A stretch of 64,000 nt of DNA. Source: Pelobates cultripes. Lineage: Eukaryota > Chordata > Amphibia > Anura > Pelobatidae. Shown here one piece after another: positions 21,813-32,694 of this stretch. The notes beneath the pieces were generated by a model, which was not told the DNA's origin, did not search any database, and saw nothing but the letters and a program-made list of their open reading frames with translations. A program made the position numbers and the translations under genes. The stretch covers positions 229,723,672 through 229,787,671 of the forward strand of contig OW240912.1 in NCBI GenBank assembly GCA_933207985.1, read 5' to 3'. Within the stretch, counting starts at the first letter, position 1. The number at the start of each line of letters is the position of its first letter.

Positions 21813-23090
21813 ATAACAATTCTGATATTAGAAATGGGTTTTACTGTATTTAACACAGTTGTTGGTATGTTGCCACTATCTACTGGCCATTTCCAGAATT
21901 ATACTTGTGTAATTGTGAATGAGCCTGGTTCCAAGCGGAATATATAGAGATCGGTACTGGGAAGCTGGCTTATTAGAGGTTTGTACAGCAAAAGTTGGTT
22001 TATAGGACCAGTTTGGGCATTATAACAACTTAATTGAAACTTTAACCTTCACACAGTATGGTCTTCAAACAGGAATAGGAGAGGAGGGTTTACCTCTCCT
22101 AAATGTTTCATTTTGCAAGTTAATGGCTTCTTGATTGGAATTTTGGATGAACACAGCATAGCCTGCTACGAGAACTAATGTAGAAATGCTACGTGTTACA
22201 TTTTGTAATAGATTCATTTGTATAACTTTCCAAAAGGAAAAAAGTTTTAAAGCCTTCACAAATGATGGAAAAACAAAATATATTCACTGCCAAATTCTAA
22301 AAATATCACATTGAAATAAGATGCCTTTACGAGTCATTGCATTGACCTATACTGCTTGCTACTTTCTTATTTCAGTGGCTTCAAATGTTATTTTTCCAAA
22401 TAGCTACATGCTTTCTGTTACCAAACCCATTAAAGCTAAGTTCCATAAAAATATCTCAAATGAAATCTCTATTTTAAAGGGGAATTCTAACCATCATAAC
22501 TACTATGGGGCAGTTCAGACCTAGTATCACCCATGGAATTATTTGCATTAGTTTGTACTTTTCCCGCTAGTGAATGCAGCATCTCTCATTGCTGGCGATT
22601 CAGTTGGAAGCAATACTGTTCTGGTGTCACTGTTAAATAACAGTTCGGGAACTTGTATTGCCTGTGCGAACTTCCATTAGCTTGCCTGGTGAGCTTCTAC
22701 CCTGAGTGCTAGGACTCTGGTACTTACACAATGACTCTGGTACTTGAGTTGCAAATCCCCGGCAAGCAGAATACATTACAGAATTGCTCTGGGTATTACA
22801 GAATATTCTATCCAACTAAAAACTGCTAGCGATTCTCCAACTATAGCAGACTGTAGATAATTACTTTTAAAAAAGAGAGAAGAAGCTTCTTGATGTAAAA
22901 GCTTTTTCTACATTTACAGACATGAAACACTTGTTTGCATATTACAGGGAGGAGTATGGAGATACAGTAATTACAGTGGGGGAATGGTTAGAGCCTGCTT
23001 TTGCAACACCATAGGCAGCTTACAATAGGCAGGATGTTGCCACTGGGTGGGTAAACATCTTACATTGGCTTGCTAGGTACATTTCCTAAT
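21812..23090. other. No gene recognised
   Basis: AT-rich sequence without family-like ORFs. A short fragment at 22480-22520 (TTTAAAGGGGAATTCTAACC) may be the end of a TTAA-type MITE. Confidence 0.35.
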
Positions 23091-23099
23091 CCCATCAGT

Positions 23100-24263
23100 T
23101 GGCATGGCCTCTGATCTGTAGGCTGTCCCACCATCACTTACCTGATCTGTAGGCTGCCCCCCCATCCCTCACTTATCTGATCTGTCGTCTGCCCCCCCAA
23201 CCCTCACTTACCTGATCTGTAAGCAGCTGCCCCCCATGACTCACTTGCCTAATCTGTAGTCTGCCCTCATTGCCTCACTCACCCAATCTGTAGGCTGCCC
23301 CCCCTTCCCTCACTTATCTGATCTGTAGGCTGCCCCACCATACCTCACTTACCTGATCTGTAGGCTGCCCCCATCTCTCACTTACCTGATCTTTAGGCTG
23401 CCCCCCATCTCTCACTTACCTGATCTGTAGGCTGCCCCCCCATCTCTCACTTACCTGATCTGTAGGCTGCCCCCCCATTTCTCACTTACCTGATCTGGAG
23501 GCTGCCCCCTCCATCCCTCACTTACCTGATGTCAGGATTACTGTTTGATCCAGCACGTAGAACTGTACAGCACGGATGACAAATAAGTAACGTATTACCG
23601 GTCCTTAGAATGGCCGGATTTAACGTACAAAGAATAGTCAAAAATACTAGCCGGGGTCAGGGAACACAGAAAGGGACACAGCGATGAGGAAAGCCAGGAG
23701 TCAGGATACCAGAATATAGAGAAGTCAATAAACAAAGCCAAAGTCAAAACCAGGTAGAAAACTATAAACAGGAACGCGCTCTCAGACAACCACAAGGGAA
23801 ACCACGACAGGGCACTGAGCAGGCTGAGAACTGGGCCTAAATACCCCTCCTTTAGTTCTGATAGGCTGTAACCGGCCTTTGACCCCAAAGTCGGTTACCA
23901 GGTTTCATTTGCATAATTGCTGCTCAGCATTAACCCTTCTGTGGATTAGGTTGCTGCTCGGCACAACTTTTCCTGTGTGGACAGTAAATGTCATTAACCA
24001 CATTTCTATAAGCGGATGAATACGTGACACGTGATCTGTAGGCTGCCCCCTCCATCCCTCACTTACCTGATCTGGAGGCTGCCCCCATTGCACACTTACC
24101 TGATCTGTAGTCTCCCCCCAATCTCTCACTTACCTGATCTGTAAGCAGCCCCCCATGCCTCACTTTCCTAATCTGTAGGCTGCCACCCCCCTCTCCCATC
24201 CCTGACTTACCTGATCTATAGGCTGCCCCCCCAACTCTCACTTACCTGATCTGTAGGCTTTTT
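23100..24263. repeat. ~35-bp tandem array, split by a solo LTR
   Basis: Roughly 20 units built on CTTACCTGATCTGTAGGCTG and CCCCCCATCCCTCA occur at 23100-23529 and 24030-24263. Units vary mainly in the length of the C run and in GTAGGC versus GGAGGC or GTAAGC. The pyrimidine-rich strand has no coding sense. Confidence 0.93.
23530..24029 (-). mobile_element. Solo LTR, family A (500 bp), inside a tandem array
   Basis: Bounded by TGTCAGGATTAC and GAATACGTGACA. The flanks CCTGA (23525-23529) and CGTGA (24030-24034) read as a 5-bp target duplication with one later change. Removing the element plus one flank restores an uninterrupted array unit, CTTACCTGATCTGTAGG. It aligns along its whole length with 16598-17094. 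The minus strand carries GGGTATTTAGGCCC as a candidate promoter box. No internal region is present. Confidence 0.9.
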
Positions 24264-24639
24264 CTGCAGTCTGGGAGTTGCTGGCTGCACTTTGTGCTGC
24301 TCCCCCATGGATTCAGTCAGGAGAGAGAATCAGGGATAAGATGTACCTTTCTATCCCAGCTGCTCTCCAAACACAGTGCCACATACTGGCCGGCGCTGAT
24401 ATTGCAGTGTATTATCAATCTCAAAAGAAAAATACCGGCACAAGCTGAAAAATCCATGGGGGGAGGGGGTTGCCTGCGGACGCCCATGGTTACAATGATT
24501 AGTTTATGGAACACTCATTAGTATGCTATGTAAAACATCCCTATGGTGTTTGGGTATGTTTTGGCAAGAAGGGGTTGCCTAGTCATCTGTATACTTGAAG
24601 GTTAGTTTCCTTGGTGGTTGGAAGCCAATTGACGAGCAG

Positions 24640-24905
24640 GTGCCATTTTCCCAGGGTAACCTGAGAACCTATTGATGAGCAGGGGTCACTTTACTTGAAG
24701 ATTCCCAGGTAGCCACTGACCACCAAGCAGGGGATACTTTCCTTGAGGTCTTCCTAGGCAGTTATCTCCAAGCATTGGGTCAATTTCCAAGAATGCCTGG
24801 GTATTTGATATTCACTACACTGAGCAGGGGACACTTTCTGGGGTTGCCTGAGAGACTATTGGTGAGAATAGGTCACTTTCCCGGGTTGCCTGGGCACCTA
24901 TTTCT
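24640..24905. repeat. Degenerate ~55-bp minisatellite
   Basis: About five diverged units contain TGAGCAGGGGTCACTTT-like text followed by TTGCCTGGG and ACCTATTG. Examples start near 24630, 24673, 24727, 24823 and 24855. It is non-coding. Confidence 0.55.
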
Positions 24906-25033
24906 TATGCAAATAATTTTAAAATCTGAAAAGAAGAAAAAACAAAAAACAACCCGTAAGAAATGTGTAAAATAAATTACCTGAATACTAGTTGCTGTAT
25001 TTCTTTCCTGAAATTATTTCCCTTCATCATATA

Positions 25034-25055
25034 TACAGATCTATCTATCTATCTA

Positions 25056-25130
<75 letters not shown>
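25034..25130. repeat. (CTAT)n(TA)n(CA)n compound microsatellite
   Basis: CTAT units at about 25040-25060 lead into a TA run to about 25088 and a CA run to about 25130. Confidence 0.95.
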
Positions 25131-25135
<5 letters not shown>

Positions 25136-25969
25136 TGCATTATGTTATATAATATATTTTTCATTGCTTTGTTTTCTTAAAATCATTTTTATTACCAAAT
25201 CAGTGGTTCTTTATAATTCTAAATTTGAAAAAAGTGCAGCTACAGTCCATCACCAGTAATTGAAAAACTGGCTGTGGCATTTCAGAATAAATTATTTTCT
25301 CCTAACTGAATAAGATCACCAAATAAATTTGCAATTGTGTTTGCTTTTCAATTATATGTTTTGTCACTGATTAAACATTTATAAGACCTCCATCTTTGAT
25401 TAGACAATTTATAAATGCTAAGCTTCAGCAATATTTACTTGACACAGAATCTTGAACAGTATTTTGTTATATTTGTTTTCTATTTGCTATTTGTAATGGA
25501 TTTTGTTGGTTCAGCATGCCTGATTAGTTTTACTTTTGAATTTATTTTGTTATTTTCCATTCTTGTGAACGTGTGTAAAAAGAAGGTTGATGTGAATAAT
25601 TGTTAATACACCTGCTGGTACATATTGATATGATGGATAATCGGTCAGCAGGTGCAAATCGTGCTATAAATGCTTTCGCGTTTTAGAAAATAGAAAGATT
25701 AATGCATATTCTTTTCTGGCTGTAATATACCATTAAGGGAAATTCACATACACCATTAGTAGATATATAAACCTCAGAGCTGGATGGAAAGAGTTGTGGC
25801 ATGATGTGAATAAATGTAAATCAGACATCGATGATAACACTCCTCTAGTGGGAGTACTGATTTATTTCTATCTCCTGGGCTAAAGTAAAATCTATGAAAT
25901 TACTGGAAGCATCTGAGTTTACTATAGCGAAGAGATGTAAGGTATAAGATGAACACTCTAGTGTCATTA
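25131..25969. other. No gene recognised
   Basis: AT-rich sequence with short ORFs only. It ends at the LTR family B fragment. Confidence 0.4.
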
Positions 25970-26810
25970 TGTCACGGGTGGCGGTCCAAAGATCGGGACC
26001 CCTGTGTGCCTGATGTTAAAAATAGGGGTCTCAGCGTGGAAGTGGACAATCGGGGTCTGGTGCAGGGTAACCACACGCCACCTGGTGTTGAGCACCAGGG
26101 TTTGTATGGACATATATCAGGACCCTGGTGCAGCTTAGCAGAACACCAGGGGCTGATATAAAGCAGATAAGTATCCAGTACTAGAAACAAGGTAAGACTA
26201 GAATAGGCACCAAACAAGATAAGACAAGACTAGAAGAACCCAGAACCGGAGCAGGGCAGAAAGCAGAACCCAGAACATGTACACAATACATGAGGGAAAC
26301 ATGAACAGGACATGGACAGGGCAGGACAGGACTGCACATGAACTGGGAATACAAGACAAATAAAACGAGACAAGAGATATAAGGCAAAACAAGAGGAGAT
26401 ATAGCGAAGTGCTATCTATGTAATAAACATTGGAGATTTAGACATACATAAATGGCCAAGATGTATGCAGCCCACCACTGCGCCAAAGTACTCCAAGTAC
26501 GGTGGGTCCTAACTGCCTAGATATGCATGACTAAATAAACAATAAAACACACAGTAGTTACCTGCAAAGAAAGGAGCAGAGGAAATGAGACCGCTGCTTG
26601 CAGGAACAGACAAACAAAAATGATTAATGGCAAAGGAATGGTTGAGACAACAAAAGACAAACATTTAAAGGAATCCAGGAGACTGGGAATTTCAGGAATG
26701 AAATAAAGGAATGAACCCAGAACACCCAGCATAAAGAAAACCAGACATAGAATAGAAAAACAGAAAAACTAAACAAGAATTCTGAAAAGAGTACTGGATA
26801 CCAGAAGCAG
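25970..26810. repeat. LTR family B fragment
   Basis: Starts TGTCACGGGTGGCGGTCC and aligns in order with the solo LTR at 54643-55518. Shared phrases include GGGACCCCTGTG, CCTGGTG/TGTTGAGCACCAG, CAGTACTAGAAACAAG and AGAGTACTGGATACCAGAAG. The homology ends near 26810. A family-specific CA end and target duplication were not found, so this copy is incomplete or continues into element-internal sequence. Confidence 0.75.
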
Positions 26811-26929
26811 CGATGGAGTACTCTACCCTGAGCTCTTCCTGCTATGCTCTCTGGTGCACCCTGCTGTGATGCCGGAGCCGCAATATGACATCACTCTGGC
26901 CACCGCATCCACTCTGTGCCTGTCAGACT

Positions 26930-27770
26930 GCCTGCAGAGCTGCACCCAGCCCCACTGAACCACGGGGAAAAATCCACTGCAGCACTACCAGAGGTAGGGA
27001 GGCTGAGTGGATTGAACTTGACATTTATTCTTTAAATTGTGGGTGTGTTGTCTGTTAGTGAGTGTTACTTTGTGTCTGTTAGTGAGTGTGTTACTTTGTG
27101 TCTGTTAATGAGTGTGTTAGTGTGTATCTGTTAGTGATTGCTAGTGTGTGTGTTTGTGTCTGTTAGTGAGTGTTAGTGTGTCTGTTAGGGTGTGTCTGTT
27201 AAAGTGTGTGTGCTAGTGAATGTGTCCGTCAGTGAAACTGTATATGTGTTTGTCAGTGAGTGTGTGTGTATGTGTGTTTGTCAGTGAGAGTGTATACATG
27301 TTTGTTAGTGAGTGTGTGTCTGTCAGTGTGTGTGCATCTGTCACAGTGTGTGTCTGTCAGGGTATGTATGCATGTGTGAGTATGCATGTCTGTCACTGAA
27401 TGTGTATGTCTGTCAGTGTGTGTCTGTCAACTGGTCTGTGTGTCTGTCAATCTGTGTGTCTGAAACGGAGTTTATATATATATATCTGTCAGTGAGTGTT
27501 GTGTATGTGTGTATCTGTCAGTGAGTATATGTGTGTCCCAGTGTGTGTGTGTGTGTGTGTGTGTGTCTTACAGTGAGTGTGCATGTGTGTCTGTCTGTGA
27601 ATGTGAGTGTGTATAACTGAGTGAGTGTAACTGTGTATGAGTGAGTGTGTATATCTGTGAATGTTTATGTTTTAGTGAAAGTGGGTGTTGGTTAAACAGT
27701 GTGTGTGACAATGACTGTGTATCTGTAAGTGAGTGCATGCATCAGTGAGGGCGTGTGTCTGTTAGGAAGA
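26930..27770. repeat. hAT-like element fragment with TG/CTGTCAGTG array
   Basis: Sequence at 26950-27010 (CAGCCCCACTGAACCAC and GGTAGGGAGGCTGAGTGG) matches 30290-30350 inside the complete hAT-like element at 29965. As there, it leads into a TG-rich array with CTGTCAGTGAGTGTG units (27040-27770). The outer termini were not found. It is probably a truncated relative. Confidence 0.6.
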
Positions 27771-28145
27771 GAAATTGAGTCTAAAAACCCAAAATTAGAA
27801 AGGCCAATCTACATGTTAAAGATATGAATGTTTTGCTCCCCTTGTGTGCTAAACACATGAGGAATTAATGAGACCTCTACCTAAAACACGAGTGTTTGGG
27901 GTTTCTTTTTTTCTTTTATGTATAGTCTATTTGGGTGTAGGAAAACCATTTTCACCAGTGTGTTTTTTTTTTCACCTCTAGTGTTTCCTGTTTTTTAGTA
28001 CATACCTCTCCCTAAAAGTTACATTTCTTAAGATGATCATCTATGAAACTAACAGGTTATTAGGTCATAAAAATTGTGCAAACTTTCTTTTGTGCTCTTT
28101 TTAGCTTCAGAGGAGCCAACCATTTAACCTTTTCTGTAAGCACTA

Positions 28146-28610
28146 GAAATGTACAATTCATTTCAACCAAAATTTAAATTCAGACAAATTTTGGCAATTC
28201 GGACATTCGGATGCTTCCTAATGTTCGAATTTCGGAAGTGCCGAACCCGAACCAAATTGCCGAAGTTACGAATTTCGGAAGTACCAAAGTGCTTTGGATT
28301 TCTGAAAAGTGGCAAAACAGGAGAGGGAGGGAAAATTAAGGGAATGATAACAGGAATCTAACCCTAACCCTAACCCTATCATAACCCTTACCCCAACATT
28401 CCTCTAACCCTACCCCTAACCCTAGTAGGAGTAGGGTTAGGGTAAGGGCTAGGGGTAGGGTCAGGGATGGGTTAGGTGTAGAGGGTTGGGGGTAGGCTTA
28501 GTGTTAGGGGTAGGGTTAGGAAATTGCTGAAGTGCCAAAGTCCAGAATTGCCAAAGTCCAGAATTTTGGAAGTGCCGAACCGAACCAATTTTTTTGTCCA
28601 TGCACATCCC
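28146..28610. mobile_element. Palindromic MITE carrying head-to-head telomere-like repeats
   Basis: The left end (TA)GAAATGTACAATTC and the right end GTCCATGCACATCCC(TA) suggest TA-flanked inverted termini. TTCGGAAGTGCCGAACC-type phrases are repeated in opposite orientation near each end. The centre holds CCCTAA repeats (28357-28423) that turn at about 28424-28432 into GGGTTA repeats (28433-28520). A partial relative lies at 54388-54475. It is non-coding. Confidence 0.65.
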
Positions 28611-28629
28611 TAGTAAGCACCATATATGT

Positions 28630-29175
28630 TAAATTGTCACTCCAAGTATTAGAAACCACTACATCTTAATGTAGTGGTTCTTGTGCAAAGACACTCTTGC
28701 TGCAGTCTCAATAATGTTAAACTGCATTTTCTAAACAAAGGCAGTGTTTAGATTTCTTTCTAAGGACATCTTTCTTTCTAAGCTGCTGTCACTCAGACTG
28801 TGGCTAAAGGTACTTCCTGCTGTGGTCCTGTAATCTTTGCAGGACCAACGTTTAAATTCTTCATCCTCTGCATGAAGACACCAAATGCTTCCCATGTAGA
28901 TGCATTGAAGTTATGAGATTCTGTAGAGGTAAAAACTAACTGGTGCAGCGTGACAATTCCTGTGTATGCACAATAACGCCCAAATGTTTACCTATGGGCA
29001 AACATTAGATTGGCTAGTCTCATTATCACTGATCATCATTACTGGTGATCTCAGCAGGTGCGGACCCGTGGCCAAGTGAGGCATATAAGGTAAAAGGCTT
29101 TATTTATCTTTTTAGAGGGGGTCCAATAATATAAATAGTTAGCAATACACTCTCACATTAGAGGTCCTTTAATTG
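28630..29175. repeat. Diverged TTAA-type MITE copy
   Basis: The left half contains the hairpin ACCACTACATCTTAATGTAG (and onward) and the phrase GCTGTCACTCAGAC, also found at 32315. The right end reads AGAGGTCCTTTAA at 29160-29172. A piece at 28885-28985 recurs inverted at 32945-33045. It is non-coding. Confidence 0.6.
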
Positions 29176-29694
29176 CATATTGTAAAGTTCACATGGAAAT
29201 GTTGCTTGATTTTATAGAAAACTCTTAGTTTAAGCTTGAAAGTAAAGAGGATGTCCATGATGATGGGAACCAGAAAAATATAATATTCAAAAACATGTAG
29301 AAACATTTTTATAAGCAGATTTAATCAATCTATGTAACAATGTTTTTCATGAGGACCCTTACCAATGCACTTACAGCAGTACAACAAATGAAAGAAAGGC
29401 TGAAAGTGGCAAAAAAAAAAATTAGAAAGGAAATTGAGAGGAAATCAGAGAAGAAATGCTTACAAAATGCAAAATAAATCAATTAACTAATTTCATCTTG
29501 TAGGTACCAGATTTGTTTTATCTGATTAGCATTGCACATGTGATTATGTATTGTGTAAGTGAAAATAAGCATACAGGTTAAATTACATGCTTTAGAATGG
29601 AGAAGTATGTTAGAATGGCAAATCAATAAAGGGACACTCCAGGCACCGATACATATATATTTGTCATTTATTATCTTATAGAGTTTGCAAAAAT

Positions 29695-29695
<1 letters not shown>

Positions 29696-29735
<40 letters not shown>
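29696..29735. repeat. (TA)n microsatellite
   Basis: A pure AT dinucleotide run, just downstream of a short MITE-like piece (AGGGACACTCCAGGCACC at 29630). Confidence 0.95.
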
Positions 29736-29738
<3 letters not shown>

Positions 29739-29964
29739 TTTGTCACAACTATAAAGATTTGAACATGCAAAAAACTCAGCATGTTTATGTATATAAATAT
29801 AGATCCAGTGCACTCACTCATCCACTAAACCGCAATTTCAAGGCTCACAGAATGTAATAGTTTTATTTAAAAACACCTCACTTGGGCAAAAAAATAATAG
29901 GAGTTTAGTTACAGTATATGATCATACAAAATGTCAATATACCCCATGCTTGGCAGGTCCTACT

Positions 29965-31808
29965 CAGGGCCGGCGCGTCCATAAGGCGGCACAGGCGGCC
30001 GCCTTAGGGCGCACCGGCTCTGGGGGCGCAAAATTCCAGTGACCGGCAGGAGGGAAGTGCTCCCTCCTGCCAGGTCACCTCCTGGATCCCCGGCGCCGTG
30101 TGCGGCTGAATTGGATGCCGAGGTGGCGAGGGAGCGCTGATCTCTCTGATCTGCTCCCTCGCAGGCTGCTTACTGATGACGTCATATTCCGGCTCCCGCG
30201 GCATCAGCAAACAGCCTGCGAGGGAGCAGATCAGAGAGATCAGAGCTCCCTCGCCACCTCGGCATCCAATTCAGCCGCACGCCTCCCAGCAGCCCCACTG
30301 GACCACCAATGAGATACCCACGCCAGCTCTCCAGGTAGGGAGGCTGGGTGGGAAATGTTAATTTAATTTAGATTATTAATTACTGTGAGTGTGTGTGTGC
30401 ATGTGAGTGTGTGTGTGAGTATGTGTGTCTGTCAGTGTGTGAGTGAGTCTGTCAGTGTGTGTGTGTGTGTGTGTATGTGAGGATGTGTGTCTGTCAGTGT
30501 GTGAGTGTGTGTGTGTATGTGAGTATGTGTGTCTGTCAGTGTGTGAGTGAGTGTGTCTGTCAGTGTGTGTGTGTGTGTGTGTGTATGTGAGTATGTGTGT
30601 CTGTCAGTGTGTGTGTGAGAATGCGTGTCTGTCAGTGTGTGTATGTGAGTATGTGTGTCTGTCAGTGTGTGTGTGAGAATGTGTGTCTGTGAGTTTTTGT
30701 GTGTGTGTGGTTCTGTCAGTGTGTGTGAGCTTGTGTGTGTGTGCATGTGAGTATGTGTCTGTCAGTGTGTGAGTATGTGTGTCTGTCAGTGTGTGTGTGC
30801 ATGTGAGTATGTGTCTGTCAGTGTGTGTGTGAGTTTTTGTGTGTGTGTGGTTCTGTCAGTGTGTCTGTCAGTGTGTGTGAGTGAGTGTGTCTGTCAGTAT
30901 GTGCGTGTGTGCATGTGAGTACGTGTGTCTTTGTGTGTTTTTCAATGAGTCTGTCAGTGTACGTGTGTCTGTCAGTGTGCGTGTGAGTGTCTGTCAATGA
31001 ATGAGTGTGTCAGATAAGTGAGTCTGGCTGTCAGAGATGTCTGTGTGTTTGTCATTGAGTGTGTGTGACTGTCAGTGTTTATACACCCCTGACTGTAGCG
31101 TGGCCAAGCGGAGTGTACCGTGGTACAGGAACTTCTGTTTCCTGTACCTAGCAGGACTGACAGGAAAAGCTCACTGTACCGGGATTCGCTCCGCTCAGCC
31201 ACGCTACAAGAAAGGTAGGAGGCACACCAGGAAGGGGAGGGGACCACTATGGGGGTGGGTGGCACACCAAGGGACAGGGAGAGGATGGGAGAGTTACCCT
31301 AAGGTACAGGAAAAGGAGGGAGGGGGGGAGAGGAACACTAAGCGACAGGGAACAGATGGGGGAGGGAAGAGGAACACTAAGGGACAGGGAAAGGAGGGTG
31401 GAAGGGAAAGGAACAGTAAAAGTCAGAGAAGGGAGGGTCCATTAAGGGACGGGGAAAGGGGCTGGATGTGAAAGAAACACACAGCGGGGCTTGAGAAGGA
31501 AAGAGACACACACAAAGGAGCTGGGAAGAATAAAAGACACAAATGGGCTGGGAGAAAAGGAGTCACACAAAGGGGCAGGGAGGAGTAAGACACAAAATGT
31601 GGGAGGATGTAAGAATCATACAAAGAGGAGAGATAGGAGACACAAAGACAAAAATAGGAGATAAAATACACTAAAGGGAGTCAGATATTTAAAAGACGGG
31701 ATAAGAAACACAAAAGGGAGGTTAAGAGGCACATGGGTGAAGATGTTTTTGGGGGGGCGGAAAAATGCATCTTCGCCTATGTACCCAAAATTCTTTGCAC
31801 CGGCCCTG
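29965..31808. mobile_element. Non-autonomous hAT-like element (1844 bp), complete
   Basis: The termini CAGGGCCGGCGC and GCACCGGCCCTG are inverted repeats. Both flanks are GTCCTACT (29957-29964 and 31809-31816), a perfect 8-bp target duplication as made by hAT transposases. Inside are a long GC-rich palindrome (30100-30284), a TG/CTGTCAGTG array (30380-31080) and a second palindrome around 31095-31208 with the arms GTAGCGTGGC and GCCACGCTAC. A purine-rich tract follows (31210-31700). There is no transposase frame. Relatives lie at 46600-49380 and 58806-60223. Confidence 0.9.
30380..31080. repeat. TG-rich minisatellite inside hAT-like element
   Basis: Variable units of GTGTGTCTGTCAGTGTGTG and GAGTATGTGTCTGTCAG type. 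The open frames across it are only low-complexity Thr-His or Cys-Val repeats and are not genes. Confidence 0.95.
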
Positions 31809-32175
31809 GTCCTACTCTAGCACCTAATGACGGCTCTTATGAGATTACCTGGAAAATGCTTCCTCTTGGAACTCTCTGGTTAAGGTTAAATAGGGCCCTG
31901 GAATGAGGCACCTGTGACATGGGTGTATATATACCTGGAATGAGGCACCTGTGACATGGGTGTATATATACCTCCCTGTCACAGGTGCATGTATATATGT
32001 CCTCTTTTTAGTGCAAGTTGTTTTGTCATTTAGATCACTTATTTTTGTGCATGGCTGTTTATATTTGATAAGGTAGCATTTTTCTGCAGTTGCAGGGTGT
32101 GACTAAGGAGGCAGGCGTATGATGCATCATTCTGCAAAACATTTATCTTGCTGTGAATTTTTTTTAAAGGTTTAA

Positions 32176-32690
32176 AGGGATACTACAATCATCTCAATGT
32201 AGTTGTTCTGGTGTGTGTATAGTATGTCCCTGCAGACTTTTTAATGTATACACTGCCTTTTCAGAGAAAAGGTAGTGTTTATATTGTTATCTAGAGACAC
32301 TTTCAGTAGCCGTCACTCAGACGGCCACTAGAGGCGCTTCCTAGGCCATTCAGCATCTCCACACTCTGCATGGAGGCACTGAACTTTCCACATAGAGATG
32401 TACTGAGTCAATGCATCTTTATGAGGAGATGTTGCTTGGCATAGCACAGTGTTTTCCTGCTCATGTACGATAGGCTCCCAATGCTCAAGTCTGATGATTT
32501 CAGCCAAAGGGGCAAGGCATGGGTGGGACCACATGTGAACAGAACCACACGGCACTGGAAAAAGGTGAGTTTAACATTTTTTTTTAACCAGAGCTAAGGA
32601 TGGGGGAGGGGAAGGGCATGGGGCTAAATAGCCGTTTATACCTTTATTGCCAGGAATACATATTTGTATCCCTGACACTATAGTGTTCTT
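32176..32690. mobile_element. TTAA-flanked MITE (515 bp)
   Basis: Flanked by TTAA at 32172-32175 and 32691-32694. The ends are AGGGATACTACAATC and CACTATAGTGTTCTT. It contains GCCGTCACTCAGACGGCCAC and a TCTTTATGAGGAGATG phrase shared with 34224-34492. It is non-coding. A GC-rich region near 32500-32560 precedes AAAGGTGAGTTTAAC, a splice-donor-like word seen in several copies. Confidence 0.75.
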
Positions 32691-32694
32691 TTAA

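Larger units (their letters stand above)
29880..31990. repeat. LTR family B-like sequence disrupted by a hAT-like element
   Basis: 29903-29956 (TTTAGTTACAGTATATGATC, ATACCCCATGCTTGGCAGG) matches 55098-55170 of the solo LTR B. The same segment resumes after the hAT-like element at 31809 (CTACTCTAGCACCTAATG). Beyond that, a ~42-bp unit (CCTGGAATGAGGCACCTGTG ...) is duplicated in tandem at 31891-31975. The hAT insertion therefore postdates this LTR fragment. Confidence 0.55.

Noticed and set aside
23100..24263. CRISPR-like ~35-bp repeats
   Set aside because: Head-to-tail repeats without spacers.
25970..27022. Complete LTR from TGTCACGGG to ACTTGACA
   Set aside because: The 5-bp flanks (CATTA and TTTAT) do not match, and the right part belongs to the hAT-like fragment family.
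28357..28520. True chromosome-fusion scar
   Set aside because: The telomere-like core is flanked by inverted MITE arms, so mobile-element cargo is the simpler explanation; kept only as a question in the findings.
30432..30746. 104-codon Thr-His frame
   Set aside because: A TG-rich array read on the opposite strand; no protein character.
31037..31471. 144-codon Gly/Arg/Glu-rich frame
   Set aside because: It runs from a TG array into a purine-rich tract inside a non-autonomous hAT-like element; composition artefact.
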